Origin: Paractinoplanes tereljensis
GTDB lineage: Bacteria; Actinomycetota; Actinomycetes; Mycobacteriales; Micromonosporaceae
Length of the DNA: 64,000 bases
Direction: 5' to 3'
NCBI RefSeq assembly: GCF_016862435.1
Contig: NZ_BOMY01000060.1
Location: 1-64,000 of the forward strand
The notes under the pieces: generated by a model
The model's input: the letters and a program-made list of their open reading frames with translations, nothing else
Told to the model about the DNA's origin: nothing
Database searches by the model: none
In this document: piece after piece, positions 7,911 to 15,706 of the stretch
Layout: each line of letters begins with the position of its first letter
How positions within the stretch are numbered: the first letter of the stretch is position 1
Program-made: the position numbers and the translations under genes

Positions 7911-8852
7911 ATGTCGGATATGAGCGACGCTCGGGTCATGGTCTTCGCGCCTGCACCTCAACTCACGGTGACCATCGAACAGCAGCACGATCAGCCCGAA
8001 CTGCACGTTCATCCGGGCGGTCAGGGCATCTGGCAAACCCGCATGATCACCTCGCTCGGCGCCGAGGTGATCCTCTGCGCCGCGGTCGGCGGTGAGGTCG
8101 GGCGGGTTCTCAAACCGCTGCTCGACTTCAAGGGCGTCACCCTGCGCACCATCCCGCGGGAGAGCGGCAGCGGCTGGTACGTCCACGACCGCCGGGACGG
8201 CCAGCGCCGCTCGCTGGCCGAGATCGCCGGTTCCCCGTTCACCCGGCACGAACTCGACGAGCTCTACAACCTCGCCCTGGCCGAGGGCCTGCGGGCCGGC
8301 ATCGCCATCCTCAGCGGCCCGGCGCACCCGTCGGTGATCAAGCCGGAGGTGTACGGGCGGCTCGCCGCCGACCTCCGGGCAAACGGCTGCAAGGTCATCG
8401 CCGACCTGTGCGGTGATCACCTGAAGGCGGTTCTGGGCGCCGGGCTCAACGTCGTGAAGGTCAGCCACGAGGAGCTGATCGCGGACGGGCTCTCCAAGGA
8501 CGACTCCGAGAAGAACCTCACCGACGCACTGCTCAAGCTGCACGACGACGGGGCCGAGGCGGCTCTCGTCTCGCGCGCCGACGCCGGTGCGCTCGCCCTG
8601 ATCAACGAACAGATCTACCGGGTCGGCACCCCCAAGCTGACCCTCACCGACGGCCGTGGCGCCGGCGACTCGATGACGGCCGGTGTGGCCGCCGTGCTCG
8701 CCCGCGGCGGCGAGATGAGCGAAGCGGTCCGCACCGGGGCGGCCGCGGGCGCGTTGAACGTCACCCGGCACGGTCTCGGAACCGGACACCTGGACGCGGT
8801 CCAGGTGCTCACCGAGCGGGTCCAGCTCACCCCGATCAAGAAGGCGCGATGA
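7911..8852 (+). CDS. PfkB-family carbohydrate kinase
   Basis: A 313-residue ribokinase/phosphofructokinase-B fold protein. The N-terminal glycine-rich segment HVHPGGQGIWQTRMITSLG corresponds to PfkB signature 1 (substrate side), and DGRGAGDSMTAG near residue 247 is signature 2, whose last Asp is the catalytic base and whose GAGD forms the anion hole. It is most like 1-phosphofructokinase/tagatose-6-phosphate kinase-type members, but the sugar cannot be assigned. Its TGA overlaps the ATG of surE by 4 bp, so the kinase and the nucleotidase are coupled; they may act on the same phosphorylated metabolite. Start codons at 7911 and 7920 are both possible. Confidence 0.8.
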   Translation: MSDMSDARVMVFAPAPQLTVTIEQQHDQPELHVHPGGQGIWQTRMITSLGAEVILCAAVGGEVGRVLKPLLDFKGVTLRTIPRESGSGWYVHDRRDGQRRSLAEIAGSPFTRHELDELYNLALAEGLRAGIAILSGPAHPSVIKPEVYGRLAADLRANGCKVIADLCGDHLKAVLGAGLNVVKVSHEELIADGLSKDDSEKNLTDALLKLHDDGAEAALVSRADAGALALINEQIYRVGTPKLTLTDGRGAGDSMTAGVAAVLARGGEMSEAVRTGAAAGALNVTRHGLGTGHLDAVQVLTERVQLTPIKKAR

Positions 8853-9700
8853 CAACCCGTACGAGAATTCTGGTCACCAACGACGACGGCATCGATGCTC
8901 CGGGCCTGCGGTACCTGGCCCGGGCCGCCGCACGCGAGGGCCACGACGTGGTCGTCGCGGCGCCGATCACCGAGTCGAGCGGCAGCAGCGCCTCGATGAC
9001 CGCGGTCGAGGAACACGGCAAGATCATCCTGCACAAGCGGGAACTGCCCCAGGCCAAGCACATCCCGGCGTACGCGGTGGCCGCCTCCCCGGCGTACATC
9101 GTGCTGCTGGCGCTGCGCGAGGCGTTCGGCGAGACCCCCACGATGATCCTGTCCGGGATCAATCGGGGCGCCAACGCCGGCTCGGCGGTCGTGCACTCCG
9201 GGACGGTCGGCGCCACCCTCACCGGCTCGTACGCGGGTCTGCACGGGATGGCCGTCTCGCTGGACGTGCTGTCGCCGCGCACCGCGTCCTCGCGCAGCGG
9301 GGGCGCCGCGATCGACGTGATCACCGAGGCCGACGACGAGAAGCGGCACTGGAGCAGCGCCGCCGACCTGGCCGCCCGGCTGATCCCGACGCTGCTGCAC
9401 ACGCCGCCCGGCACGGTCTTCAACCTCAACGTGCCGGACCTGCACCTGGACGGGATCCGCGGACTGCGCCGGGCCGCGCTCGCTCAATTCGGCCAGGTGC
9501 AGATGAGCATCGCCGAGGCCGGCGAGGGGTTCGTGCGCACCGCCGTGCAGGCCGCTGACGACCTGCTCGAGCCGCAGACCGACCTCGCGGCCCTGGCCGA
9601 GCACTTCGCCGTGGTCACGCCGCTGCGCGCCCCGGTAGAGGCCGCGGACGTGCGATTCAACCTGGAGACGGTGCCGGTGCACTCGTCGGCACTGGCCTGA
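8849..9700 (+). CDS. surE: SurE-type 5'/3'-nucleotidase
   Basis: A 283-residue metal-dependent phosphatase. The family's metal-binding NDDG motif sits at residues 11-14 (ILVTNDDGIDAPG), the second site SGSSAS is near 45-50, and SGINRGANAG with the downstream VHSGTVGAT segment completes the active site. SurE removes phosphate from nucleoside monophosphates and short polyphosphates in the cytoplasm. Length is within the family range (250-290). An insertion rich in Ser/Arg near residue 145-155 is not common. The gene is coupled to the PfkB kinase before it. Just after the stop, TGACGGCTGGGGCC is tandemly duplicated (about 9700-9727). Confidence 0.88.
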   Translation: MTTRTRILVTNDDGIDAPGLRYLARAAAREGHDVVVAAPITESSGSSASMTAVEEHGKIILHKRELPQAKHIPAYAVAASPAYIVLLALREAFGETPTMILSGINRGANAGSAVVHSGTVGATLTGSYAGLHGMAVSLDVLSPRTASSRSGGAAIDVITEADDEKRHWSSAADLAARLIPTLLHTPPGTVFNLNVPDLHLDGIRGLRRAALAQFGQVQMSIAEAGEGFVRTAVQAADDLLEPQTDLAALAEHFAVVTPLRAPVEAADVRFNLETVPVHSSALA

Positions 9701-9724
9701 CGGCTGGGGCCTGACGGCTGGGGC

Positions 9725-10084
9725 CTAGGCGGAGACGGTCGGCTGCTCCGACTCGGCGCCGCCGAACGGTTGCGGATTGCCGAAGAGGCCGAGCAGCCCC
9801 GTCACCCACAACTGGCGGTGGGCGAAGCGGCTGGGTCGCGTGACAACCAGCTTGACCTCACTGACCCCGGCGAGCTGGAAGGCGGCGACGAGCGCGCTGA
9901 TGCCCACCGAGTCGATGAAGGTCACGTGCTGCATGTTGAGCTCGATGCGGGTGGGGCGGCCCTCGGCGAGCAAGCCCGCGACGGTCTCCCGGATCTCGTA
10001 AGCGTTCTCCACGTCGATCTCGCCGCTGGGCGAGATCTCCACCACACCGTCGGCAAGCGTCGACGTCATTATCGACAGCGTCAC
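9725..10084 (-). CDS. STAS-domain anti-sigma factor antagonist
   Basis: A 119-residue single STAS domain. The conserved loop FIDSVGISALV places the phosphorylatable residue at Ser59, after Asp58, as in SpoIIAA/RsbV. Such proteins bind and neutralise a partner anti-sigma kinase when dephosphorylated, freeing a sigma factor. The partner kinase and sigma factor are not adjacent. A GTG at 10099 is in frame but is itself part of the GGAGGG ribosome binding site; GTG at 10084, seven bases after that site, is the likely start. Confidence 0.85.
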   Translation of the reverse strand: MTLSIMTSTLADGVVEISPSGEIDVENAYEIRETVAGLLAEGRPTRIELNMQHVTFIDSVGISALVAAFQLAGVSEVKLVVTRPSRFAHRQLWVTGLLGLFGNPQPFGGAESEQPTVSA

Positions 10085-10402
10085 GCCAATTCCCTCCACC
10101 CGCCCGGCTTCTCCGGGCGTCAGCTCCTCTGTGCGCGGGCCGCAACGGAGCGTAGTGCTTCGCTACAAGCCTGCCCACCTCAGGGGGAGTCGAGACTACC
10201 CCTGAAAGGTTCGGTGAGACTGACCGAAAGGTTAGGCTCCGAACCTGTTAGCCACCTGAGTGGCTCGTGTGAACCGGGTCAAGACTACCGGGGCCTGTCC
10301 AGCCGTTTCCAAAACGTGATGTCGTCCACAGCGGACACGTTTGCCGGATGACGCACATGGGCAGGTGAGACTGGGTAGGCCAACGCAGGAGGGGAAACGA
10401 CC
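10085..10402. other. intergenic region with several dyads
   Basis: No gene is visible. The region contains AGGTTCGG (10207-10214) facing CCGAACCT (10239-10246), and the hairpin AGCCAC-CTGA-GTGGCT (10250-10265). It must hold promoters of the divergent STAS gene and of the small membrane protein at 10403. Confidence 0.5.
10250..10265. repeat. perfect 6-bp stem hairpin
   Basis: AGCCAC and GTGGCT separated by CTGA. It has no T-run, so an operator or RNA hairpin is as likely as a terminator. Confidence 0.4.
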
Positions 10403-10762
10403 ATGTCTTCCAGCACCTTGAGCAAGGCCGAGCGCACCGCGGCCCAGGCGTGGGACTACCTGTCGTCCGCCATGGCGGACACCGCCTCCAAGGCGGCGTC
10501 GGTCGCCGGCGACAAGGGCCACGAGCTGGCCGGTCTGGCCGGCGGCAAGGCCGACGAGGCCTGGGCCCGGGCCAACGCGGCCGCGGCCGCGCTGTCCGGC
10601 CGCAAGCAGAGCACCCCATGGGGCCTGGTGATCGCGGCCGGCCTGATCGGTGCGGCGGTGGGCTTCGCGGCGGCGACGTACACCCGGGTGGCCCTGGCCA
10701 AGCAGGCCGAGGCCGAGGAGCGTGAGCTCAGCGAGACCGCGGTGATCGTCACCGAGGTCTGA
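10403..10762 (+). CDS. small single-pass membrane protein
   Basis: A 119-residue protein with a helical Ala/Lys/Asp-rich N-terminal region (SKAERTAAQAWDYLSSAMAD), one transmembrane helix at about 73-94 (WGLVIAAGLIGAAVGFAAATY) and an acidic tail (AEAEERELSETAVIV). The strong site AGGAGGGG precedes the ATG. No enzyme domain is present. The amphipathic repeats before the helix recall YtxH- or apolipophorin-like envelope proteins; function unknown. A promoter should lie in the dyad-containing gap upstream. Confidence 0.75.
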   Translation: MSSSTLSKAERTAAQAWDYLSSAMADTASKAASVAGDKGHELAGLAGGKADEAWARANAAAAALSGRKQSTPWGLVIAAGLIGAAVGFAAATYTRVALAKQAEAEERELSETAVIVTEV

Positions 10763-10826
10763 GCGACGCGAAAGTCGTGGCCGCCGGGCGGAGCCCTTTG
10801 CCGCCCGGCGGCCCTACGCTGTGCCG

Positions 10827-11399
10827 GTGGAGGCACAGTTCTTCGACACCGCCGACGACCTGCGGGCCTGGTTCGAGCAGCACCACGCGACCGCACCCGA
10901 GCTGTTCGTCGGCTATTGGAAGAAGGGCTCCGGCCGCACCGGGGTGACCCATCCCGAGGCCATCGAGCAGGCCCTCTGCTTCGGCTGGATCGACAGCGTG
11001 TCGCGCCGGATCGACGAGGCGAGCTACCGGGTCCGGTTCACCCCGCGTCGCAAGGGCAGCGTGTGGAGCGAGGTCAACGTGGCCAAGATCGCCGAGCTGA
11101 CCGAGCGCGGGCTGATGCGACCGGCCGGCACCCGGGCGTTCGAGAGCCGCAAGATCGACGCGCCGCCGGCGTACTCGTACGAGCAGGGCGGCGCCGAGCT
11201 GGACGCCGAGCAGACCGCCCGATTTAAGACCGACTCGACGGCTTGGGAATGGTTCGCGAAGCAATCGGCGTATTACCGCCGGGCGGCGAGCCACTGGGTG
11301 ATCAGCGCCAAGCGCCCGGAGACCCGGGAACGGCGCCTTTCCCAGCTCATCGCGGATTCCGCGGCCGGGCGAAGGGTGCCTCCGCTCGCCCCCCGTTGA
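10827..11399 (+). CDS. YdeI/OmpD-associated family protein
   Basis: A 190-residue cytoplasmic protein of the YdeI/OmpD-associated family. Typical family text is seen in LRAWFEQHHATAPELFVGYW, then VTHPEAIEQALCFGWIDS, RFTPRRKGSVWSEVN and a C-terminal RRAASHWVISAKRPETRERR. Members have been linked to peptide resistance and stress but the biochemistry is not settled. The GTG at 10827 lies six bases after a TACGCT -10 box (10815-10820), which points to leaderless translation; GTG at 10821 is an alternative within or next to the box. Confidence 0.82.
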   Translation: MEAQFFDTADDLRAWFEQHHATAPELFVGYWKKGSGRTGVTHPEAIEQALCFGWIDSVSRRIDEASYRVRFTPRRKGSVWSEVNVAKIAELTERGLMRPAGTRAFESRKIDAPPAYSYEQGGAELDAEQTARFKTDSTAWEWFAKQSAYYRRAASHWVISAKRPETRERRLSQLIADSAAGRRVPPLAPR

Positions 11400-11472
11400 C
11401 GGCCATGCGTCTGTAGAGTTGGGCGACATTCGACTGCTGTGGCATGGCCACCTGATCAGATAAGGTCCGTCG

Positions 11473-12852
11473 GTGCTGTCAGCGGGGAACGTCCTGGGCA
11501 ACCGTTATCGGTTGGACGAGCGCATCGCCACCGGAGGGATGGGCGAGGTCTGGCGCGGCACCGACGTCATCCTCGGCCGGGTCATCGCGGTCAAGGTGTT
11601 GAAGACGGCCATGCTCGCCGACCCGGAGTTCGCCGCGCGTTTCTACGGCGAGGCCCGGATGATGGCCTCGTTCCGGCACCCCGGTGTCGTCGAGGTCTAC
11701 GACTACGCCGGGGCCGGCGACGGTGACTCCGACGCCGACCAGGTCGCCTATCTGGTGATGGCTTATGTGGAGGGCGAACCGCTCTCGGCCCGGGTCCGGC
11801 AGGGCACGCTCCCGGTCGAGGAGACCATGTCGATCGTGGCGCAGGCGGCCGACGCGCTGCATGCCGCGCACGAGGTCGGCGTCGTCCACCGGGACGTCAA
11901 ACCGGGCAATCTGATCGTAAAACCGACCGGCGCGGTCGTGCTCGTCGACTTCGGCGTGGCCCGCTCGGCCGCCGTGACGAGCGTCACCCAGCTCAACGCG
12001 ATCGTCGGCACCGCCCTCTACATGGCGCCCGAGCAGGTGGCCAAGGGCAAGGTCACGGCGGCCACCGATATCTACGCGCTGGGCGCGGTGGCCTACCACT
12101 GCATCGCCGGCAACCCGCCGTTCGACGGCGACAACGCCCTGCAGGTGGCGCTGCGCCACCTGGAGGACGAGCCCGAGCCGCTGCCCGCGCACGTGCCGCC
12201 GGCGGTCCGCGACCTGATCGCCCGGGCGATGGCCAAGCAGCCGGCCGACCGGTTCGAGACGGCCGCGGAGTTCGCCGCCGCGGCCTACGAGGCGGCCGGC
12301 CCGCTCGACTGGAAACGGATGACCGGCACGTCTCTGGTCGCCCCGCTCAGCCCGGCCGCGCCGACCCGCACGGTGCCGGTCCCCCGCGACATGCCGCTCG
12401 CGGTGCCCCGGCCGGTCAAGCGCCCGCAGCGCAGCCAGACCGCGCTGCTGGCGGCGATCGTGGTGATGGCGGTGCTGGCGGTCGGCCTCACCATGGCGAT
12501 CCTGTTCCACAACACCAGCGACAACAACCGCGTGCAAGATCCGATCACGGTGCCCTCGGCCGAGGTCGACGATCAGACCGAGGACCCCCTGCTGCCGGCG
12601 CCCGGCGCGTCGAGCACCCGGCCGAGCGTCAAGCCGAACGCGGTCCCGCGCTCCTCGTCGAGCGCGCCCAGCGCCTCGGTGTCGACAAGCGCGACGCCGT
12701 CGGTCAGCGCGACGCCGACCACCACGGCGCCGACGACCCCGCCGACCACGGCACCGACGACCGCACCGACCACCGAGCCCACCACCACCCCGCCGACCAC
12801 CGAGCCCACCACGACGCCGCCGGGCACGGGGGCAGGCGCCGGCACCGGGTAA
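11473..12852 (+). CDS. transmembrane Ser/Thr protein kinase (PknB-like)
   Basis: A 459-residue eukaryotic-type kinase. The kinase domain covers about residues 10-275: the glycine loop ATGGMGEVW, catalytic Lys41 in IAVKVL, HRD-type loop VVHRDVKPGN with Asp141, DFG at 159-161, and MAPEQ in the activation segment. A transmembrane helix lies at about 322-344 and an outside tail of Thr/Pro repeats (TTAPTTPPTTAPT) ends the protein, without PASTA domains. The tail probably spans the wall. The GTG start is six bases after TAAGGT (11461-11466), suggesting leaderless translation. The gene's TAA sits just before the MerR promoter. Confidence 0.9.
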   Translation: MLSAGNVLGNRYRLDERIATGGMGEVWRGTDVILGRVIAVKVLKTAMLADPEFAARFYGEARMMASFRHPGVVEVYDYAGAGDGDSDADQVAYLVMAYVEGEPLSARVRQGTLPVEETMSIVAQAADALHAAHEVGVVHRDVKPGNLIVKPTGAVVLVDFGVARSAAVTSVTQLNAIVGTALYMAPEQVAKGKVTAATDIYALGAVAYHCIAGNPPFDGDNALQVALRHLEDEPEPLPAHVPPAVRDLIARAMAKQPADRFETAAEFAAAAYEAAGPLDWKRMTGTSLVAPLSPAAPTRTVPVPRDMPLAVPRPVKRPQRSQTALLAAIVVMAVLAVGLTMAILFHNTSDNNRVQDPITVPSAEVDDQTEDPLLPAPGASSTRPSVKPNAVPRSSSSAPSASVSTSATPSVSATPTTTAPTTPPTTAPTTAPTTEPTTTPPTTEPTTTPPGTGAGAGTG

Positions 12853-12883
12853 TTGACCCTGACACCGTGTCAGGCCGGAGGCT
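12853..12883 (+). promoter_or_regulatory. MerR-type promoter with long spacer and operator
   Basis: The -35 TTGACC (12853-12858) is followed after 19 bp by a weak -10 (GAGGCT, 12878-12883). The spacer contains the perfect dyad CCTGACACCGTGTCAGG (12858-12874; 8-bp arms, 1-bp centre). An over-long 19-bp spacer filled by a dyad is the hallmark of promoters untwisted by MerR-family activators, so the gene downstream probably controls itself. Confidence 0.75.
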
Positions 12884-12892
12884 ACGAGGACC

Positions 12893-13735
12893 ATGTTCAG
12901 TATCGGAGACTTCGCCGGCCTGGGCCGGGTGTCGGTGCGCATGCTGCGCCACTACGACGCCATCGGCCTGCTCCGCCCCGCCCACGTCGACCGGCACAGC
13001 GGCTACCGCTACTACGCGGCGAGCCAACTGCGCACGCTCAACCGGATCGTCGCCCTCAAGGACCTCGGTTTCACGCTGCTGCAGGTGCAGACGCTGATCG
13101 AGGAGAAGGTCGACTCCGGCGAGATGCGCGGCATGCTGCGGCTGCGCCGGGCCGAGCTGGCCGCCCAGGTGAAACGCGACAATCTGCGCCTGGCCCAGGT
13201 CGACGCACGTCTCCGCATGATCGAGATCGAGGGCCATATGGACACCGGAGACGTCGTCGTCAAGACCATCGCGCCGCTGCGGGTGGCGGAACTGTCCGCC
13301 GTCGCGACCAGTTACGACGACCCGTCGTCGATCACCGAAAATCTGAGTCCGCTCTATCCACGGCTGATGGAGCTGCTGGCGAAGGCCGGGGTGGCGATCA
13401 CCGGGTCGCCGATCGCCTACTACCAGGCCGCGCCGACCGGGCCGGAGGACGAGACGATCACCGTGCACGCGGCCTTCCCGATCGGCGACGCCGAGGTGGG
13501 CGGGGAAGCGGGCTTCGCGGTGGTGGTGCTGCCGGCGATCGAGCAGGCGGCGACCGCGCTGCACCAGGGTTCGATGAGCGAGGCGTTCCGCACCGGGCAG
13601 AAGCTCGCCACCTGGATCGACGACAACGGCTACCGCACGGTGCCGCCGGGCTACGCCCGCGAGGTCTACCTGGACTGCCCACCCGACGACTTCGACAAGT
13701 GGGTCACCGAATTGCAGGTAGCGGTCGTTCGATAG
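12893..13735 (+). CDS. MerR-family regulator with effector-binding domain
   Basis: A 280-residue regulator. The N-terminal MerR winged helix (FSIGDFAGLGRVSVRMLRHY, residues 1-70) is followed by a dimerisation coiled coil (about 80-120) and a GyrI-like/SRPBCC-type effector domain (about 125-280), as in BmrR- and TipA-class multidrug sensors. There are no metal-binding cysteines. It would bind the dyad in its own promoter just upstream and respond to a small molecule. No transporter is next to it, so its targets beyond itself are unknown. It ends just before a strong shared terminator. Confidence 0.88.
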   Translation: MFSIGDFAGLGRVSVRMLRHYDAIGLLRPAHVDRHSGYRYYAASQLRTLNRIVALKDLGFTLLQVQTLIEEKVDSGEMRGMLRLRRAELAAQVKRDNLRLAQVDARLRMIEIEGHMDTGDVVVKTIAPLRVAELSAVATSYDDPSSITENLSPLYPRLMELLAKAGVAITGSPIAYYQAAPTGPEDETITVHAAFPIGDAEVGGEAGFAVVVLPAIEQAATALHQGSMSEAFRTGQKLATWIDDNGYRTVPPGYAREVYLDCPPDDFDKWVTELQVAVVR

Positions 13736-13737
13736 AC

Positions 13738-13767
13738 GAAAGGGGCGCCCGGATGGGCGCCCCTTTC
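13738..13767. terminator. bidirectional terminator
   Basis: A 13-bp perfect stem, GAAAGGGGCGCCC (13738-13750) with GGGCGCCCCTTTC (13755-13767), and a GGAT loop. Flanking A and T runs serve both the MerR gene and the convergent nucleotidase gene. Confidence 0.85.
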
Positions 13768-13777
13768 ACCATCAGGA

Positions 13778-15586
13778 TCAGAAGACGACGGGTACGCCGT
13801 TGCGGACGAGCTGCCAGTTCTTGACGTAGAAGTCGGCCGGGTTGATCGAGCCCTTGGCCTGGGCCCACTCGATCAGCAGCTGACGGATCTCCTGCTGCGC
13901 GTTGTAGACCTGGGTCTTCACGATGCCGGGGAAGTTACCGCCGCCGGAGCGCCGGTAGTTGTTCACCGCCACCACGAACTGCGCGGCCGGGTCGACGTCG
14001 GCCCCGGCGATCTGCAGGCGGGTGATCCGCGAGCCGATCGGCTTGCTGATGTCGATGTCGTAGTCGACGCCGGAGAGCACGTCGTAGTTGTAGTCCGGCA
14101 CGGCCGGGTCGCTGATCGAGGCGGCCACCACCGGGGCGTCCGGCGCGAGCGTGACGAAGAACTTCGCCGAGTACTCCAGGTACGCCTTCACCTCGGCGCC
14201 GGTCAGCACGACCGCTTCCAGGGTGTTGTCGTAGATGTAGAGTCCGGCCACGTCCTTGATCTTGACGTCGCCCTGCGGGAACACCGCGGTGCGGCTGAAC
14301 GGCGCGGCGATCGACAGCACCGGCAGCGCCGCGTACGCCGTACCCACCAGGGCCGCGGCGACCGTGTCGGTCTGCACCTTGTTGATGTAGTCGAGGATCG
14401 GGGTGTCCTCGTACCGCGAGGTGGCCGCGGACAGCGTCTCGGTGGACGTGGCCACGATCTGGTTGACGTACGCCACGGTCTTGTCGTGCTGCGACTTGAC
14501 CACCGCGAGGACCTTCGGGTCGGCCTCGACCGTGTTGGTGTTCAGCGTGGTCGCGGCCGCGGTGGTGATCTTCCACTTGCCGTGCTCGCGGACCAGGTCG
14601 AAGTCCATCTTGGTGAGCCGCTGGCCCCACTTCGACGGCTCCGAGGTGAGCACCTGCTTGCCGGTCTGGGTGTTGGTCACGAACCGCTGCGGGATCTCCA
14701 GGTGGGCGTGCCCGAACAGGATCGCGTCGATGCCCGGCACGTTCTGCGCGATCAGCGCGACCGGGTTCTCGTTCGGCAGCTCCGGGCCGTAGCTGGAGGT
14801 GCCGCTGTCGCCGCCGTGCGCCGAGATGATCACGATGTCGGCGCCGCGCCGGCGGATCTCCGGCACCCACTTCGCCGCGGTGGTCACCATGTCCAGGAAC
14901 TCGAGCTTGCCCTCGACGTTCCCCTTGTCCCAGATGGCCACGCCCGGGTTGGTAAGACCCAAAATCCCGACCCGCAGGGTCGGCGCGTGCTTGCCGAGGG
15001 AGACCTGCTTGATGACGTACGGCGTGAAGGCCGGCTTGCCGGTCTTGGCGCTGACCGCGTTGGCGGCGAGCGCCGGGAAGCCGAGCTGGCGGATCCACAG
15101 GTTCAGCAGCGGCAGGCCGTAGTTGAACTCGTGGTTGCCCAGGGTCACGGCGTCGTAGTGCAGCACGTTCATCGCGCGGGCCATCGGGTGCTTCTCGCCG
15201 GTCGTGGTGATCGGCTCCTGCTTCGCGTAGTACGTCGCGAGCGGCGTCCCCTGGATGGTGTCGCCGGCGTCGAGCACCAGCGTGCCGCCGGTCGCCTCGG
15301 CGCGCAGCTTGTTCACCAGGGCGGCGAGCTTGGCCACCCCGATGTCGTTGTGGGCGCTGTCGTCGTACTCGGCGTCCTTGTAGTAGTCCCAGTTGTAGAC
15401 GTTGCCGTGGGTGTCGGACGTACCCAGCACGGTGAGGTGGTACGTCGCGGGCGGCTTCGGCGCGGGGTGGCCGTGGCCCTTGCCGTGGGCCGAGGCGGCC
15501 TCGGAGGCGACGAACGGCGCCGCGACGGCGGCGGCGGCCGAGGCGGCGACAACAGTGCGCCGTGATACACCGGCGGGAGAAGTCAT
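13778..15586 (-). CDS. secreted 5'-nucleotidase/2',3'-cyclic phosphodiesterase family metallophosphatase
   Basis: A 602-residue exported phosphoesterase. A Tat signal (VSRRTVVAASAAAAVAAPF) opens the protein. The N-terminal calcineurin-like metallophosphatase domain (about 50-370) shows SDTHGN, DAGDTIQGT, LGNHEFNYG and FGHAHLE, the residues that hold the two metals. The C-terminal 5'-nucleotidase substrate domain (about 400-590) includes a NYRRSGGGNFPG segment. Known relatives (UshA, CpdB, YfkN) release phosphate from extracellular nucleotides. The ATG at 15586 has AAAGG upstream; further in-frame starts to 15670 would spoil the signal peptide. It shares a terminator with the MerR gene. Confidence 0.9.
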   Translation of the reverse strand: MTSPAGVSRRTVVAASAAAAVAAPFVASEAASAHGKGHGHPAPKPPATYHLTVLGTSDTHGNVYNWDYYKDAEYDDSAHNDIGVAKLAALVNKLRAEATGGTLVLDAGDTIQGTPLATYYAKQEPITTTGEKHPMARAMNVLHYDAVTLGNHEFNYGLPLLNLWIRQLGFPALAANAVSAKTGKPAFTPYVIKQVSLGKHAPTLRVGILGLTNPGVAIWDKGNVEGKLEFLDMVTTAAKWVPEIRRRGADIVIISAHGGDSGTSSYGPELPNENPVALIAQNVPGIDAILFGHAHLEIPQRFVTNTQTGKQVLTSEPSKWGQRLTKMDFDLVREHGKWKITTAAATTLNTNTVEADPKVLAVVKSQHDKTVAYVNQIVATSTETLSAATSRYEDTPILDYINKVQTDTVAAALVGTAYAALPVLSIAAPFSRTAVFPQGDVKIKDVAGLYIYDNTLEAVVLTGAEVKAYLEYSAKFFVTLAPDAPVVAASISDPAVPDYNYDVLSGVDYDIDISKPIGSRITRLQIAGADVDPAAQFVVAVNNYRRSGGGNFPGIVKTQVYNAQQEIRQLLIEWAQAKGSINPADFYVKNWQLVRNGVPVVF

Positions 15587-15706
15587 CACGAACCTTTCAG
15601 AATCGGAACACGCGCCTGGTGGGCGCGCCTCTGGCACGATAACCACCGATGCTTCCACGTGCGAGGACATCGTGATGCGTTCATGTCACAGCTACCATCC
15701 CGCTTC

